Assembly: GCF_009857605.1 (NCBI RefSeq)
Contig: NZ_WWCT01000016.1
Coordinates: forward strand, 1-64,000
Origin: Duganella levis
Lineage (GTDB): Bacteria; Pseudomonadota; Gammaproteobacteria; Burkholderiales; Burkholderiaceae_D
Reading direction: 5' to 3'
Length of the DNA stretch: 64,000 nt
In this document: positions 19,956 to 28,959 of the stretch, piece by piece
How the letters are laid out: the number at the start of each line of letters is the position of its first letter
Numbering within the stretch: the stretch's first letter is position 1
The notes under the pieces: generated by a model
The model's database searches: none
Told to the model about the DNA's origin: nothing
What the model saw: only the letters and a program-made list of their open reading frames with translations
Position numbers and translations under genes: made by a program

Positions 19956-21602
19956 CTAAGCAACATCCTTAGCGATATGTAATTGATCGAAGGCGTTGGC
20001 GGTGCTGAGGAACAGTTTGCCGTTCAGTTGCTGCAGCAACGTACTATTACGTAGACGGTCCATCACCGGTCCCTTGACCTCGGCCAGGTGCAGGCCGATA
20101 CCGCGCCGTGTCAGGCTCTGGTTCAATTCCGCCAGCGCCAGCAGCGCCGTGGTGTCGATCGAATTGACCGCCGACATGACCAGCAGCAGATGGCGCGCGC
20201 TCTGGTGCGTGGCCAGTTCGCATTCGATGCGCCCGGTAACCGCCTCCATATTGCCGAAGAACAGATTGGCGTCGATGCGCAGCACCAGCAATTCCGGCTG
20301 CGTCTCGGCCGGATAGCGTTCGATATTGCGGAAATGTTCGGTGCCGGCGATGCGGCCCAGCACCGCGATGTGCGGCCGGCTGGCGCGCCAGATCAGGGTG
20401 CCCATCGACAGCGCCACGCCGACGATCACGCCGGCCTCCACGCCCATCACCAGCACGCCAAGACAGGTCGCGCCCCAGGCCAGCGCATCGCCGCGATCGT
20501 ATTCCCAGGCGGTGCGCAGGATGCCCATTTCCAGCATGCCCAGCACCGCGACGATGATGGTGGCTGCCAGCACTGGCATCGGCAACAGCGCCAGCCAGCC
20601 GGTCGGCGCCAGCAACGCGGCGGCCAGCAAGGCGGCGGTGATCAGGCTGGCCAGCGGCGTGTTTGCGCCGGCCGCGAAGTTGACGGCGGAACGCGACAGG
20701 CTGCCCGTCACCGGAAAACCGCCCGACAGCGCGCTGGCCACATTGGCGGCGCCCAGGCCGATCAATTCGTGATTGCTGACCAGCTTTTCATTGCGCTTGA
20801 GCGCCAGCGCCTGCGCGCCGGACATCGACATCAGGAACACGATGAAGCCGATCAGCAGCCCCGGTTGCAGCAGCGCGCGCCAGTGCTGGCTGGAGGTGGC
20901 CAGGTTCAGGTGCGGCAGGCCGGCTGGAATGGCGCCGGTAGTGCGCACGCCGATCTCGGCCAGGCCGGTGGTCGCCATCAGCACGATGCCGCCCAGGACC
21001 ACCACCATCGGCGCCAGCTTGGCGCCGATGTCGGCCGCCACCGGCGGCAGGCCGCAGCGCTTCAGCAGCCCGGCCAGATACTGGCGCGACAGCACCAGCA
21101 CCACCAACGTGCCGACACCCAGCACCGCGCTCGGCATGTGCACATGCGGCAGGCCGCCGCCCAGCAGCGTATGCAGCTGGTCGTAAGCGATGACAATGGC
21201 CGAGCCGACGGTGAAGCCGCTCATCACCGGACGCGAAAAGAAGTTGGCCAGGAAGCCCATGCGCAGCAGGCCGCACAGCAGCAGCACCGCGCCCGACACC
21301 AGCGCCAGTTGTGCCGCCAGCACGCCGGCCAGCGCCGAACCGGCCGGCGCCAGCGGCCCGATCACGGCCGCCGTCATCAGCGAAATAATGGCCATCGGGC
21401 CGACCGATTGCGTCATGCTGCTGCCGAACAGCGCGTAGACGATCGGTGGCAAGATGCTGGCATACAGGCCCACCACCGGCGACAGCCCCGCCACCACGGC
21501 GTATGCCACGCCCTGCGGGATCATCATCATCGCCACCACCAGCCCGGCGCTGATGTCGCCAGGGAGTTGGTCACGCCGGTAGTGCTTCAGCCATTGCAGC
21601 AT
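19956..21602 (-). CDS. SulP family anion transporter with STAS domain
   Basis: A 548-residue inner-membrane protein. The N-terminal 410 residues hold many hydrophobic helices with SulP signatures (GDISAGLVVAMMMIPQGVAYA and PVVGLYASILPPIVYALFGSS). A C-terminal STAS domain (about 425-545) has SAVNSIDTTALLAL, the site of the regulatory Ser/Thr. SulP proteins carry sulfate, bicarbonate or dicarboxylates; no partner gene (such as carbonic anhydrase) is nearby to say which. Divergent from the VOC gene. Confidence 0.93.
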   Translation of the reverse strand: MLQWLKHYRRDQLPGDISAGLVVAMMMIPQGVAYAVVAGLSPVVGLYASILPPIVYALFGSSMTQSVGPMAIISLMTAAVIGPLAPAGSALAGVLAAQLALVSGAVLLLCGLLRMGFLANFFSRPVMSGFTVGSAIVIAYDQLHTLLGGGLPHVHMPSAVLGVGTLVVLVLSRQYLAGLLKRCGLPPVAADIGAKLAPMVVVLGGIVLMATTGLAEIGVRTTGAIPAGLPHLNLATSSQHWRALLQPGLLIGFIVFLMSMSGAQALALKRNEKLVSNHELIGLGAANVASALSGGFPVTGSLSRSAVNFAAGANTPLASLITAALLAAALLAPTGWLALLPMPVLAATIIVAVLGMLEMGILRTAWEYDRGDALAWGATCLGVLVMGVEAGVIVGVALSMGTLIWRASRPHIAVLGRIAGTEHFRNIERYPAETQPELLVLRIDANLFFGNMEAVTGRIECELATHQSARHLLLVMSAVNSIDTTALLALAELNQSLTRRGIGLHLAEVKGPVMDRLRNSTLLQQLNGKLFLSTANAFDQLHIAKDVA

Positions 21603-21678
21603 TACGATTCCACTGTTCAGAAAAACGTCAGTTTACCTTAAATGCGTTTACCAAATTAGCTAATGCGAAAAACTCATA

Positions 21679-21707
21679 TTGCGGGCCATCGCCTTCAATA
21701 TGATAAT
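21679..21707 (+). promoter_or_regulatory. Sigma-70 promoter of the VOC gene
   Basis: TTGCGG (21679-21684), 17 bases, then GATAAT (21702-21707), followed 15 bases later by a strong ribosome site AAGGAGG before the ATG at 21733. Confidence 0.55.
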
Positions 21708-21732
21708 GTGAACAACTTATTAAGGAGGCACT

Positions 21733-22101
21733 ATGAAGCGGGTAACTGGCATCGGCGGCATCTTCTTCCAGGCAAAAGATCCGGTAGCGCTGCGCGCCTG
21801 GTATCAAAAACATCTGGGCATCGACGTGCAGGTGTGGGGCGGCGCAGCCTTCACCTGGCAGGGTTCGGAGACCACCATCTGGTCGATCGGCGAAACTGGC
21901 AGCGACCACTACGCGCCGAGCACCGCGCCGTTCATGATCAACTACCGCGTCGACGACCTGACCGCCTTGCTGCAGGCGTTGCGCGAGGAAGGCTGCCAGG
22001 TTCTCGACAAGACCGACGATTCCGAATACGGCAAATTCGGCTGGGTGGTCGATCCCGAGGGCAACAAGGTCGAACTGTGGCAGCCGCCGGCCGGACAATA
22101 A
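21733..22101 (+). CDS. VOC superfamily (glyoxalase/bleomycin resistance-like) protein
   Basis: A 122-residue single-domain protein with the beta-alpha-beta-beta-beta pattern of vicinal oxygen chelate proteins: IFFQAKDPVALRAWYQKHLGID at the N-terminus and FGWVVDPEGNKVELWQPP at the C-terminus, where the Glu is a typical metal ligand. Exact reaction unknown; it would work as a dimer. A very strong ribosome site (AAGGAGG) precedes it. It ends one base before the stop of the convergent GH95 gene. Confidence 0.9.
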   Translation: MKRVTGIGGIFFQAKDPVALRAWYQKHLGIDVQVWGGAAFTWQGSETTIWSIGETGSDHYAPSTAPFMINYRVDDLTALLQALREEGCQVLDKTDDSEYGKFGWVVDPEGNKVELWQPPAGQ

Positions 22102-22102
22102 C

Positions 22103-24541
22103 TCAGCCCTGTGTGCGCGCGCGGCCGTTGCCGTCCAGCCGCAACTCGGTCAGGCGTTCGCCATAGCGCACCTTGACCGTCTGTCCCGGCTTGCCGCGCA
22201 GTTGCAGCTGTTGCAAGCGGCCTTGCGACCAGTCGAGGTCCAGTTCCACGCCGCCGCGCGCCCGCACGCCGCGCACGCTGCCCTCCGGCCACGCTTGCGG
22301 CAAGGCCGCCAGCACGCGGATTTCGCCGCCCCACGATTGCACCAACATTTCCAGGATCGCCGCCGTGCCGCCGAAATTGCCGTCGATCTGGAACGGCGGG
22401 TGGGCGTCGAACATATTCGGATAGGTGCGCTCGGGGCCGAGCAGTCCTTGCAGGATGGCGTAGGCACGTTCGCCTTCGCCCATGCGCGTCCATAAAGCCA
22501 GGCGCCAGGCGGTGGCCCAGCCAGTGGACTTGTCGCCACGCGTATTGAGCATGACCTTGGCGGCGGCGATCAGCTCCGGCGTATCGCGCACGTTGATCTG
22601 CTCACTCGGATACACGCCATATAAATGCGAAACGTGGCGGTGCTGCTGCTCCGGCGCTCCGGCATCCCAGTCCTCCAGCCACTCCTGCAACTGGCCTTGA
22701 GCACCGACGCGGTCGGCCGGCAGGCGCGCGCGTTTAGCTTGCAGTTCGGCGGCGAAAGCATCATCGCCATCGTTGAGAAGCGCGTGCGCCTTCAGCGTCC
22801 AGCCGAACAAATCGCGGACGATCTGGCGGTCCATGGCGGGACCGGCGCAGGTGGCGACGCCTTCGTGGTGCTGGTTCTCAGGGGAGATGGACGGCGACGT
22901 CACCAGCCCCCTGCCCTTGGCATCCTCCACCAGCGTGTCGACGAAGAACAGCGATGCGCCTTTCAGCAGCGGATAGATGCGGCGCAGGTAAGCCTCGTCC
23001 GGACGGTAGTCGTAATGATCCCACAACGCCTGGCACAGCCACGCGCCGCCACACGGCCACATGCCCCACAGCGGCCCGTCGATCGGCGCGGCGGCGCGCC
23101 ACAGGTCGGTGTTGTGATGCGCCATCCAGCCGCGCGCGCCGTAGCCTTTGCTGGCGGTGACGGCGCCGGTTACGCTCAGGTCTTCCACCATGCGCAGCAG
23201 CGGCTCCACGCATTCGCCGATGTTGGCCGATTGCGCTGGCCAGTAATTCATCTGCGTGTTGATGTTGATGGTGTACTTGCCGCCCCATGGCGGATTGGTG
23301 CCCTCGTTCCACAGCCCTTGCAGGTTGGCCGGCTGGCTGCCCGGCCGCGACGACGACAGCAGCAGGTAGCGGCCGTACTGCACATACAGCGCGGCCAGAC
23401 CGGGATCGGGCTGCTGCTCAGCGATCGCAATACGTTTATTGGTCGGACGCGGATCGGCGGCATCAGAACCGATGCGCAGCGACAGCCTACGGAACAGCAC
23501 CTGATGCGCGCGCACATGGCCGCTGCGCAGTTGCGCATACGGCTTGCCGGCAGCGACGGCGGTCTGCTCGCGCACCTTCTTCACCGGATCGCCGCTGACA
23601 TCGGCGTAGTTGACATAGCTGGTAGCGGCGGCCACCAACAGAGTGATCGTGGTGGCGCCGCGTACTTCGATGCGGTCTCCATGCGGCGTGATCGTGCCAT
23701 CGCCCAGCGCCTGCACGCGTACCGCGTAACGCAGCGCCGATGGGATGCCGGCGGCGGCGACGTTGCGCCCTTCGATCAGCAGCGCGTCGGCACCGTCCGC
23801 GCGTAGCGACAAGCTTGATGGGCGCTCGTTAGCGCGCAACGGTTCGCGGTAATCCCACGGCATCGGCGCGGCAGTGACTGAGGAGATTTTAGCGCCGGTA
23901 TAGTCGGTCACGCCGTAATTGGTTTCCAGCGGGTGGCGGTAGCCGAGGTCGAAATTCATCACCCCGCCGCTGGCGCTCAGGCGTATCACCACCACCTGGG
24001 CCGGCGTGCTGGCGAAGACTTCGCGTTTGTATTGCGTGCCGCCGTCGGTGAAGCGGGTGGAGGCAATCGCGGTATCGAGGTCCAGCCAGCGCCGGTAGGC
24101 CGTGCCGCCGGCTATGCCCTGGAAGTCCAGCAGCAAATCGCCGGCCGCGCCGTATGGCATCTGCGTGTTGGGTAGGCCCATCATCGTGGCCGAGATCAGC
24201 TCCGCCGCCTCCTTGAACTTGTCGGCGTCGATCAGCGCCCGTACCTGCGGCAGCGCCGCCAGCGAAGCGGGATTGTTGGGATCATACGGACCGCCGGCAA
24301 ACAGCGTGTCCTCATTGAGCTGGATGCGCTCCTGTGCGATGCGGCCGAAGCACATGGCGCCAAGCCGGCCATTGCCGACCGGCAGCGCCTCCACCCACGG
24401 CCCGGCGGCCTGCTCGTACCACAGCGACAGGCTTTCCTGCGCCCCGCGCGTGGTGGCCTGCACGGCCGCTCGGGCCAAACCGGGAAAGGCCATGGCCAGT
24501 CCCGCCGTGATCATGAAACTGCGTCTTGTTGTGGTCTCCAT
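22103..24541 (-). CDS. Tat-exported glycoside hydrolase family 95 protein (alpha-L-fucosidase-like)
   Basis: The start at 24541 (METTTRRSFMITAGLAMAF) gives a twin-arginine signal peptide and about 812 residues; an upstream in-frame start would place 12 residues before it. GH95 features are an N-terminal beta domain beginning LWYEQAAGPWVEALPVGNGRLGAM, the substrate/catalytic region with SPSISPENQ, and DGNFGGTAAILEML (about residue 717). GH95 enzymes invert alpha-1,2-L-fucosides or alpha-L-galactosides of plant and animal glycans. No transporter or sugar-catabolism gene is adjacent, so the oligosaccharide source is unclear. Confidence 0.92.
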   Translation of the reverse strand: METTTRRSFMITAGLAMAFPGLARAAVQATTRGAQESLSLWYEQAAGPWVEALPVGNGRLGAMCFGRIAQERIQLNEDTLFAGGPYDPNNPASLAALPQVRALIDADKFKEAAELISATMMGLPNTQMPYGAAGDLLLDFQGIAGGTAYRRWLDLDTAIASTRFTDGGTQYKREVFASTPAQVVVIRLSASGGVMNFDLGYRHPLETNYGVTDYTGAKISSVTAAPMPWDYREPLRANERPSSLSLRADGADALLIEGRNVAAAGIPSALRYAVRVQALGDGTITPHGDRIEVRGATTITLLVAAATSYVNYADVSGDPVKKVREQTAVAAGKPYAQLRSGHVRAHQVLFRRLSLRIGSDAADPRPTNKRIAIAEQQPDPGLAALYVQYGRYLLLSSSRPGSQPANLQGLWNEGTNPPWGGKYTININTQMNYWPAQSANIGECVEPLLRMVEDLSVTGAVTASKGYGARGWMAHHNTDLWRAAAPIDGPLWGMWPCGGAWLCQALWDHYDYRPDEAYLRRIYPLLKGASLFFVDTLVEDAKGRGLVTSPSISPENQHHEGVATCAGPAMDRQIVRDLFGWTLKAHALLNDGDDAFAAELQAKRARLPADRVGAQGQLQEWLEDWDAGAPEQQHRHVSHLYGVYPSEQINVRDTPELIAAAKVMLNTRGDKSTGWATAWRLALWTRMGEGERAYAILQGLLGPERTYPNMFDAHPPFQIDGNFGGTAAILEMLVQSWGGEIRVLAALPQAWPEGSVRGVRARGGVELDLDWSQGRLQQLQLRGKPGQTVKVRYGERLTELRLDGNGRARTQG

Positions 24542-24613
24542 GCGCGCTATTCTGCGCGGAGCGGCGTGCCGCCACAAGTACGAAATTCACCAAGCCGGCT
24601 TAGATTTTTACGG

Positions 24614-25180
24614 CTAGCCGGGCAGCGTTTCTTTCACCGCCGCCAGCACTTCCAGCGACAGCGCCTCGTCGTCCACCGCGCGTGACAGCACGATGGCGCC
24701 GACCATGGCGGCGTAGTTGGCCAGCGCCTGCTTGCGCTGCTCGGCGGCGTCGGCGCCGGGCATCAGCTGCTCCAGGATCGCCATCTGGCTGCGCGCACCT
24801 TCCGTGATCGCATGACGCGCCTTGGGACCGAGGCGGGCCACGTCCGGTCCCAGCGCGGTGACCGCGCAGCCAAGTTCGGGATGGTCGCGATGCTGCTCAT
24901 TCAGATAGCCGTCGTAGATTTTTTCCAGCGCCACGTCGGGCCCTGCGGACAGATAGCCTTCCCAGCGCTCGACCGATTTCTTCAGCGCGTGCGCGGCCGC
25001 TTCGGCCAGCAGATCTTCCTTCGAGTCGAAGTGACCGTAAAAGCCGCCGTGCGTCAGGCCGGCGCTCTTCATCAGATCGGCCACACCGATGCCGTCGTAG
25101 CCTTTTTCGCGGAACAGCCGGGCGGCGGTTTCCACGATGCGCTCACGGTTGAGCGCCACTTGCTCCCTGCTGACTTTCAT
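24614..25180 (-). CDS. TetR/AcrR family repressor
   Basis: A 188-residue regulator with an N-terminal TetR helix-turn-helix (RERIVETAARLFREKGYDGIGVADLMKSAGLTHGGFYGHFDSKEDLL, shown here as the family recognises: GLTHGGFYGHF). The C-terminal ligand domain includes GCAVTALGPDVAR, seen in the subgroup near fatty-acid or aromatic metabolism genes. It is divergent from a thiolase gene with 87 bases between; an inverted repeat there (25209-25229) lies between that gene's -35 and -10 boxes, so it probably represses the thiolase and perhaps itself. Confidence 0.88.
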   Translation of the reverse strand: MKVSREQVALNRERIVETAARLFREKGYDGIGVADLMKSAGLTHGGFYGHFDSKEDLLAEAAAHALKKSVERWEGYLSAGPDVALEKIYDGYLNEQHRDHPELGCAVTALGPDVARLGPKARHAITEGARSQMAILEQLMPGADAAEQRKQALANYAAMVGAIVLSRAVDDEALSLEVLAAVKETLPG

Positions 25181-25203
25181 TTTGGACTCCTACTTCTAAT
25201 CTA

Positions 25204-25231
25204 TTGACATTATACAGTACGAGCATAATAT
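25204..25231 (+). promoter_or_regulatory. Thiolase promoter with embedded TetR-type operator
   Basis: TTGACA (25204-25209), 16 bases, TAATAT (25226-25231). Between them lies an inverted repeat with arms ATTATAC (25209-25215) and GCATAAT (25223-25229), matching in 6 of 7 positions. Repressor binding there would block polymerase. Confidence 0.6.
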
Positions 25232-25267
25232 ATCAATCATTGCGACCATCATCAAAAGGAAACCATC

Positions 25268-26404
25268 ATGAAAGCCGTTATCAGCGCCTATGCCCGTTCG
25301 CCGTTTCACTTCTCCCGCAAGGGCAAGCTGGCCGAAGTCCGTCCCGACGACCTTGGCGCGCAAGTGGTCAAGGGGCTGATCGAGCGCACCGGCGTCGATC
25401 CGAAACTGCTGGACGACGTTATCCTCGGCTGCGCCTATCCCGAGTCCTCGCAGGGCAACAACCTGGCGCGCATTGTCTCCCTGCTGGCCGGCTTTCCACA
25501 TGAAGTCAGCGCGATGACCATCAACCGTTTCTGCGGCTCGTCCATGTCGGCGGTCCACATCGCCGCCGCCAATATCGAGGCCGGACTGGGCGAAGCCTAT
25601 CTGTGCGTGGGCGTAGAGTCGATGACCATGGTGCCGCAAGGCGGCTTTAATTTCTCGCCCAATCCTCAGCTGCTGGCGGAAACCGACGCCTACATCAGCA
25701 TGGGCGACACCGCCGAAAACGTCGCCCGCAAATATGAAGTGTCGCGCGCCGACCAGGAAGTGCTGGCGCTGCAATCGCACCAGAAGGCCGCCGCCGCCCG
25801 CGCCGCCGGTTTGCTGAACGATGAAATCATCCCCATCACCACCGCCAACGGCGACGTGATTGCGGAAGACGGCTGCATCCGCCCCGGCACCACGCTAGAA
25901 GCGCTGGCGTCATTGAAGCCAGTGTTCGATCCAGAACATGGCGTGGTCACCGCCGGCACCTCGTCGCCGCTGACCGATGGCGCATCGGCGGTGCTGGTGA
26001 CCACCGAGGAATTCGCCCGCAAGCATGGCCTGACACCAAGCGCGCGCATTGTCTCGATGGCGGCGGTAGGCTGCGATCCGGCGCTGATGGGCATCGGTCC
26101 GATTCCCGCCACGCAGAAAGCACTGCGGCTGGCCGGCCTGACGGCGGCGGACATCGACGTCGCCGAGATAAACGAAGCCTTCGCCTCGCAGGCGCTGGCC
26201 TGCGTGCGGGAGCTGGGCATCAAGCCGGAAGTGTTGAACATCGACGGCGGCGGCATGGCCATCGGCCACCCGCTGGGCGCCACCGGCGCGCGCATCACCG
26301 GCAAGGCGGCGGCGCTGCTGAAACGCACCGGCGGCCGTTACGCGCTGGCCGCACAGTGCATCGGCGGCGGCCAGGGTATCGCCACCATCCTGGAAAAAAT
26401 CTAG
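25268..26404 (+). CDS. Acetyl-CoA C-acyltransferase (thiolase)
   Basis: A 378-residue degradative-type thiolase. Nucleophile C89 lies in NRFCGSSMSAVH, the conserved GHPLGATGAR His motif lies near residue 337, and the second active-site Cys lies in QCIGGGQGIA near the C-terminus. It splits 3-ketoacyl-CoA into acetyl-CoA and a shortened acyl-CoA. No FadB-type partner is next to it; the only neighbour is the divergent TetR regulator. Its TAG stop overlaps the stop of the opposite-strand gene within a shared CTAG. Confidence 0.93.
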   Translation: MKAVISAYARSPFHFSRKGKLAEVRPDDLGAQVVKGLIERTGVDPKLLDDVILGCAYPESSQGNNLARIVSLLAGFPHEVSAMTINRFCGSSMSAVHIAAANIEAGLGEAYLCVGVESMTMVPQGGFNFSPNPQLLAETDAYISMGDTAENVARKYEVSRADQEVLALQSHQKAAAARAAGLLNDEIIPITTANGDVIAEDGCIRPGTTLEALASLKPVFDPEHGVVTAGTSSPLTDGASAVLVTTEEFARKHGLTPSARIVSMAAVGCDPALMGIGPIPATQKALRLAGLTAADIDVAEINEAFASQALACVRELGIKPEVLNIDGGGMAIGHPLGATGARITGKAAALLKRTGGRYALAAQCIGGGQGIATILEKI

Positions 26405-27885
26405 GCGGCCAACTCGATGCCGTTGCGGCCCGCGCGCTTGGCACGGTGCAGCGCGGTGTCGAGGCGATCCAGCACCGCGTCGCTGCCCTCTTCCGCGCCA
26501 ACCTGCGCCACGCTCAGTGCAATGCTGACGGCGGCGCCGTGGCCGGCCAGCGGCAAATCGGCTTCCGCAATCGCGCCGCGCAGTTTATCCGCCAGCCGCA
26601 GCGCATCGGACGAGGTGGTGTGGGTGGCGACGATCAGGAATTCTTCGCCGCGCATGCGCGCCAGCGTGTCCGAGGTGCGCAGGCGGCCGTGCACCGTTTC
26701 GGCGATTTTGCGCAGCGCCGCCTCGCCCACCGGCGCGCCGTATAAATCGTTGGACGACTGGAAGCTGCCAACGTCGAACGACAGCACCGCCAGCGGCAGG
26801 CCATAACGGCGCGCGCGGCGGATTTCATTGTCGAGCGCATCCTCGCCGGCGCGGCGGTTGCCGGCGCCGGTGACCGCGTCCACCGTGCTCATTTGCGACA
26901 ACTGGCCGGCCAGCGCATCGTTGCGGTGCTTTAATTCGCTCATGCCGATGCCAAAGCTGACAAACTGCGCCAGGCTGGCGAAGCAGGCAAACTGCTCGCG
27001 CGTAAAGCTGATGTGGCGGTCGAACATCAAGCAAATGGCGCCCATCTCCGGGCCGCCCGGTTCGGCGCGCAGCGGCAGCGCCAGCACCATGCGCACATTG
27101 CGGTCGTGCAGCGCCATCGCCAGTTCCGGATCGCCAGCCTTTTCCGGCGCGTCCAGCAGCACCATTTCGCCGCGCGACACCGCCATCAGCGCCGGGAACA
27201 CATCGCGCAGCGGCGATTGCAGCAGATGATCGCGCCGTTCCAGCAAGCGGCCCAAATCGAGGTGGTTGCGGGCTTCCTGCGCCACCAGTCGCAGGTCGCC
27301 GCGCTCTTTCATATGCAGTACGGAGGTATGGCGCACGCCGGGGAAGTTACACAGCGCCAGGCAGATTTGCGAGGCCATGGTGTTGATGCTGTCGATGCCG
27401 GCCAGCGCACGCTGCAGGCTGCGTTGCACCCCCAGCAGGTCGCGCAGTTCCTTCTCCTTGTCCAGCAGCTCTTGCTGCATGGCGGCGGCCGGATCGGCGG
27501 GCACCGTCAGCGCCTGCCCCACGGCTTGCTGCAACTCGTCGTTCAGCACTGGGCAGATGCGGTAATCGAAACTGCCGTAAGCCATCAGTTCCGGCAACCA
27601 GGCGCTGTGTTCGTAGGCGCACAGCACCAGGATAGGCGCGCCGGCGCGGCCACGGATCAGCGCGCCGAGGCCGGACAGCTGGTTCAGATGATCAAAACCG
27701 TTCAGGTCGAGGATCAGCAGGTCCGCCTCACGCTTGGCGAGGGCGGCGCCGACGGCGTCCACATGGTCGCACAGCAGCAATTGGGAAAACATTTCCCCAC
27801 AGCAGGATTGGAATTCCGCACGCCGCTCGGCGCCCGGATTGAAGAAGACGCCCGTGCTGTTCGACCGGCTGTAGACTTGCGACAT
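26401..27885 (-). CDS. GAF-type GGDEF protein with RGEEF signature (putative diguanylate cyclase)
   Basis: A 494-residue soluble protein. Residues 30-145 look like a receiver-fold domain lacking a clear phospho-site; a coiled coil leads into a GAF domain (about 165-320); the C-terminal 160 residues form a GGDEF domain. Its signature is RGEEF (412-416), with Arg in place of the first Gly and Glu for Asp; the metal-site block is SFDVGSFQSSND. Variants of the first Gly can still be active in characterised cyclases, so activity is uncertain; it could instead be a GTP or c-di-GMP sensor. Convergent and overlapping by 4 bases with the thiolase gene. Confidence 0.82.
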   Translation of the reverse strand: MSQVYSRSNSTGVFFNPGAERRAEFQSCCGEMFSQLLLCDHVDAVGAALAKREADLLILDLNGFDHLNQLSGLGALIRGRAGAPILVLCAYEHSAWLPELMAYGSFDYRICPVLNDELQQAVGQALTVPADPAAAMQQELLDKEKELRDLLGVQRSLQRALAGIDSINTMASQICLALCNFPGVRHTSVLHMKERGDLRLVAQEARNHLDLGRLLERRDHLLQSPLRDVFPALMAVSRGEMVLLDAPEKAGDPELAMALHDRNVRMVLALPLRAEPGGPEMGAICLMFDRHISFTREQFACFASLAQFVSFGIGMSELKHRNDALAGQLSQMSTVDAVTGAGNRRAGEDALDNEIRRARRYGLPLAVLSFDVGSFQSSNDLYGAPVGEAALRKIAETVHGRLRTSDTLARMRGEEFLIVATHTTSSDALRLADKLRGAIAEADLPLAGHGAAVSIALSVAQVGAEEGSDAVLDRLDTALHRAKRAGRNGIELAA

Positions 27886-28062
27886 GGTGTGACTCCCCTA
27901 GTATCTTTTTTGTTTTGTTTGTCCCTCGAACGATAGTTTGCCATAGAGTTCAAAATTAGCAATCTTTTTGCAAAAATTTTATGATGGTGCTATGTGAACA
28001 AGCGTACCGTCATGCAACCGGCCCGCGCCAATACTGTGTGTTCGTGTATTAAGGAGAGCACC

Positions 28063-28956
28063 ATGTCACAATCGGACACCGCGCCGGTGCAAACCACCGA
28101 GCACATCTATCCCGGCACGCCGATGCCGGCTCAGCACCTGGACAAGCCGGGGCTGGAAGCGGACATGCAGCAAAAACCCGAATTTCTCGCGCCCGACTAC
28201 TGCGGCAGCGGCAAGCTGGCCGGCATGGCGGCGCTGATTACCGGCGGCGATTCCGGCATCGGCCGCGCGGTGGCGGTGTTGTATGCGCGCGAAGGCGCCG
28301 ACATCGCCATCGTCTATCTGAGCGAAGATCAGGATGCCCAGGACACCAAGCGCTATGTGGAAGCTGAAGGCCAGGCCTGCCTGCTGCTGCGCGGCGATGT
28401 GCGCGACACGGCGTTCTGCCGCGAAGCGGCGCATCAGGCGCACGAGCGTTTTGGACGGCTGGACATCCTGGTCAACAACGCAGCCTTTCAACAACACGAG
28501 GAAAAGCTGACCAACCTGACCGAAGAGCGCTTCGACCTGACCATGAAGACCAATGTGTATGGCTACTTCCACATGGCCAAGGCGGTGCTGCCGTATCTGA
28601 AGCGCGGCGCGGCGATCATCAATACCGGTTCGGTGACCGGGCTGCAAGGCGCGGAGAATCTGCTGGACTACGCCACCACCAAGGGGGCGATTCACGCGTT
28701 TACCAAGTCGCTGGCGTCCAATCTGCTGGAGCAAGGCATTCGCGTCAATGCGGTGGCGCCGGGACCGGTGTGGACGCCATTGAACCCGGCCGATGCTGCG
28801 CCGGAGAAGATCGCCCAATTTGGCGCGGACACCGACATGAAACGGCCGGCGCAGCCGCAGGAGCTGTCGCCGTCGTATGTGTTTCTGGCGGCGCCGTGCT
28901 GCTCCAGCTATATCACCGGCATTGTGCTGCCGGTGACCGGTTCGGTGGGCGGTTAA
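28063..28956 (+). CDS. SDR family oxidoreductase (general-stress YghA/YdaD-like)
   Basis: The start at 28063 (MSQSDTAPVQTTEHIYPGTP) follows a strong AAGGAG site and gives 297 residues; an upstream in-frame start lacks one. It has the nucleotide motif GGDSGIGRA, NNAA, and the catalytic YATTK with an upstream Ser (NTGSVTG). The long N-terminal extension with PGTPMP is typical of the stress-related SDR group found with Ku and catalase genes. The Ku gene starts 3 bases after its stop, so the two are co-translated. Confidence 0.9.
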   Translation: MSQSDTAPVQTTEHIYPGTPMPAQHLDKPGLEADMQQKPEFLAPDYCGSGKLAGMAALITGGDSGIGRAVAVLYAREGADIAIVYLSEDQDAQDTKRYVEAEGQACLLLRGDVRDTAFCREAAHQAHERFGRLDILVNNAAFQQHEEKLTNLTEERFDLTMKTNVYGYFHMAKAVLPYLKRGAAIINTGSVTGLQGAENLLDYATTKGAIHAFTKSLASNLLEQGIRVNAVAPGPVWTPLNPADAAPEKIAQFGADTDMKRPAQPQELSPSYVFLAAPCCSSYITGIVLPVTGSVGG

Positions 28957-28959
28957 GCC

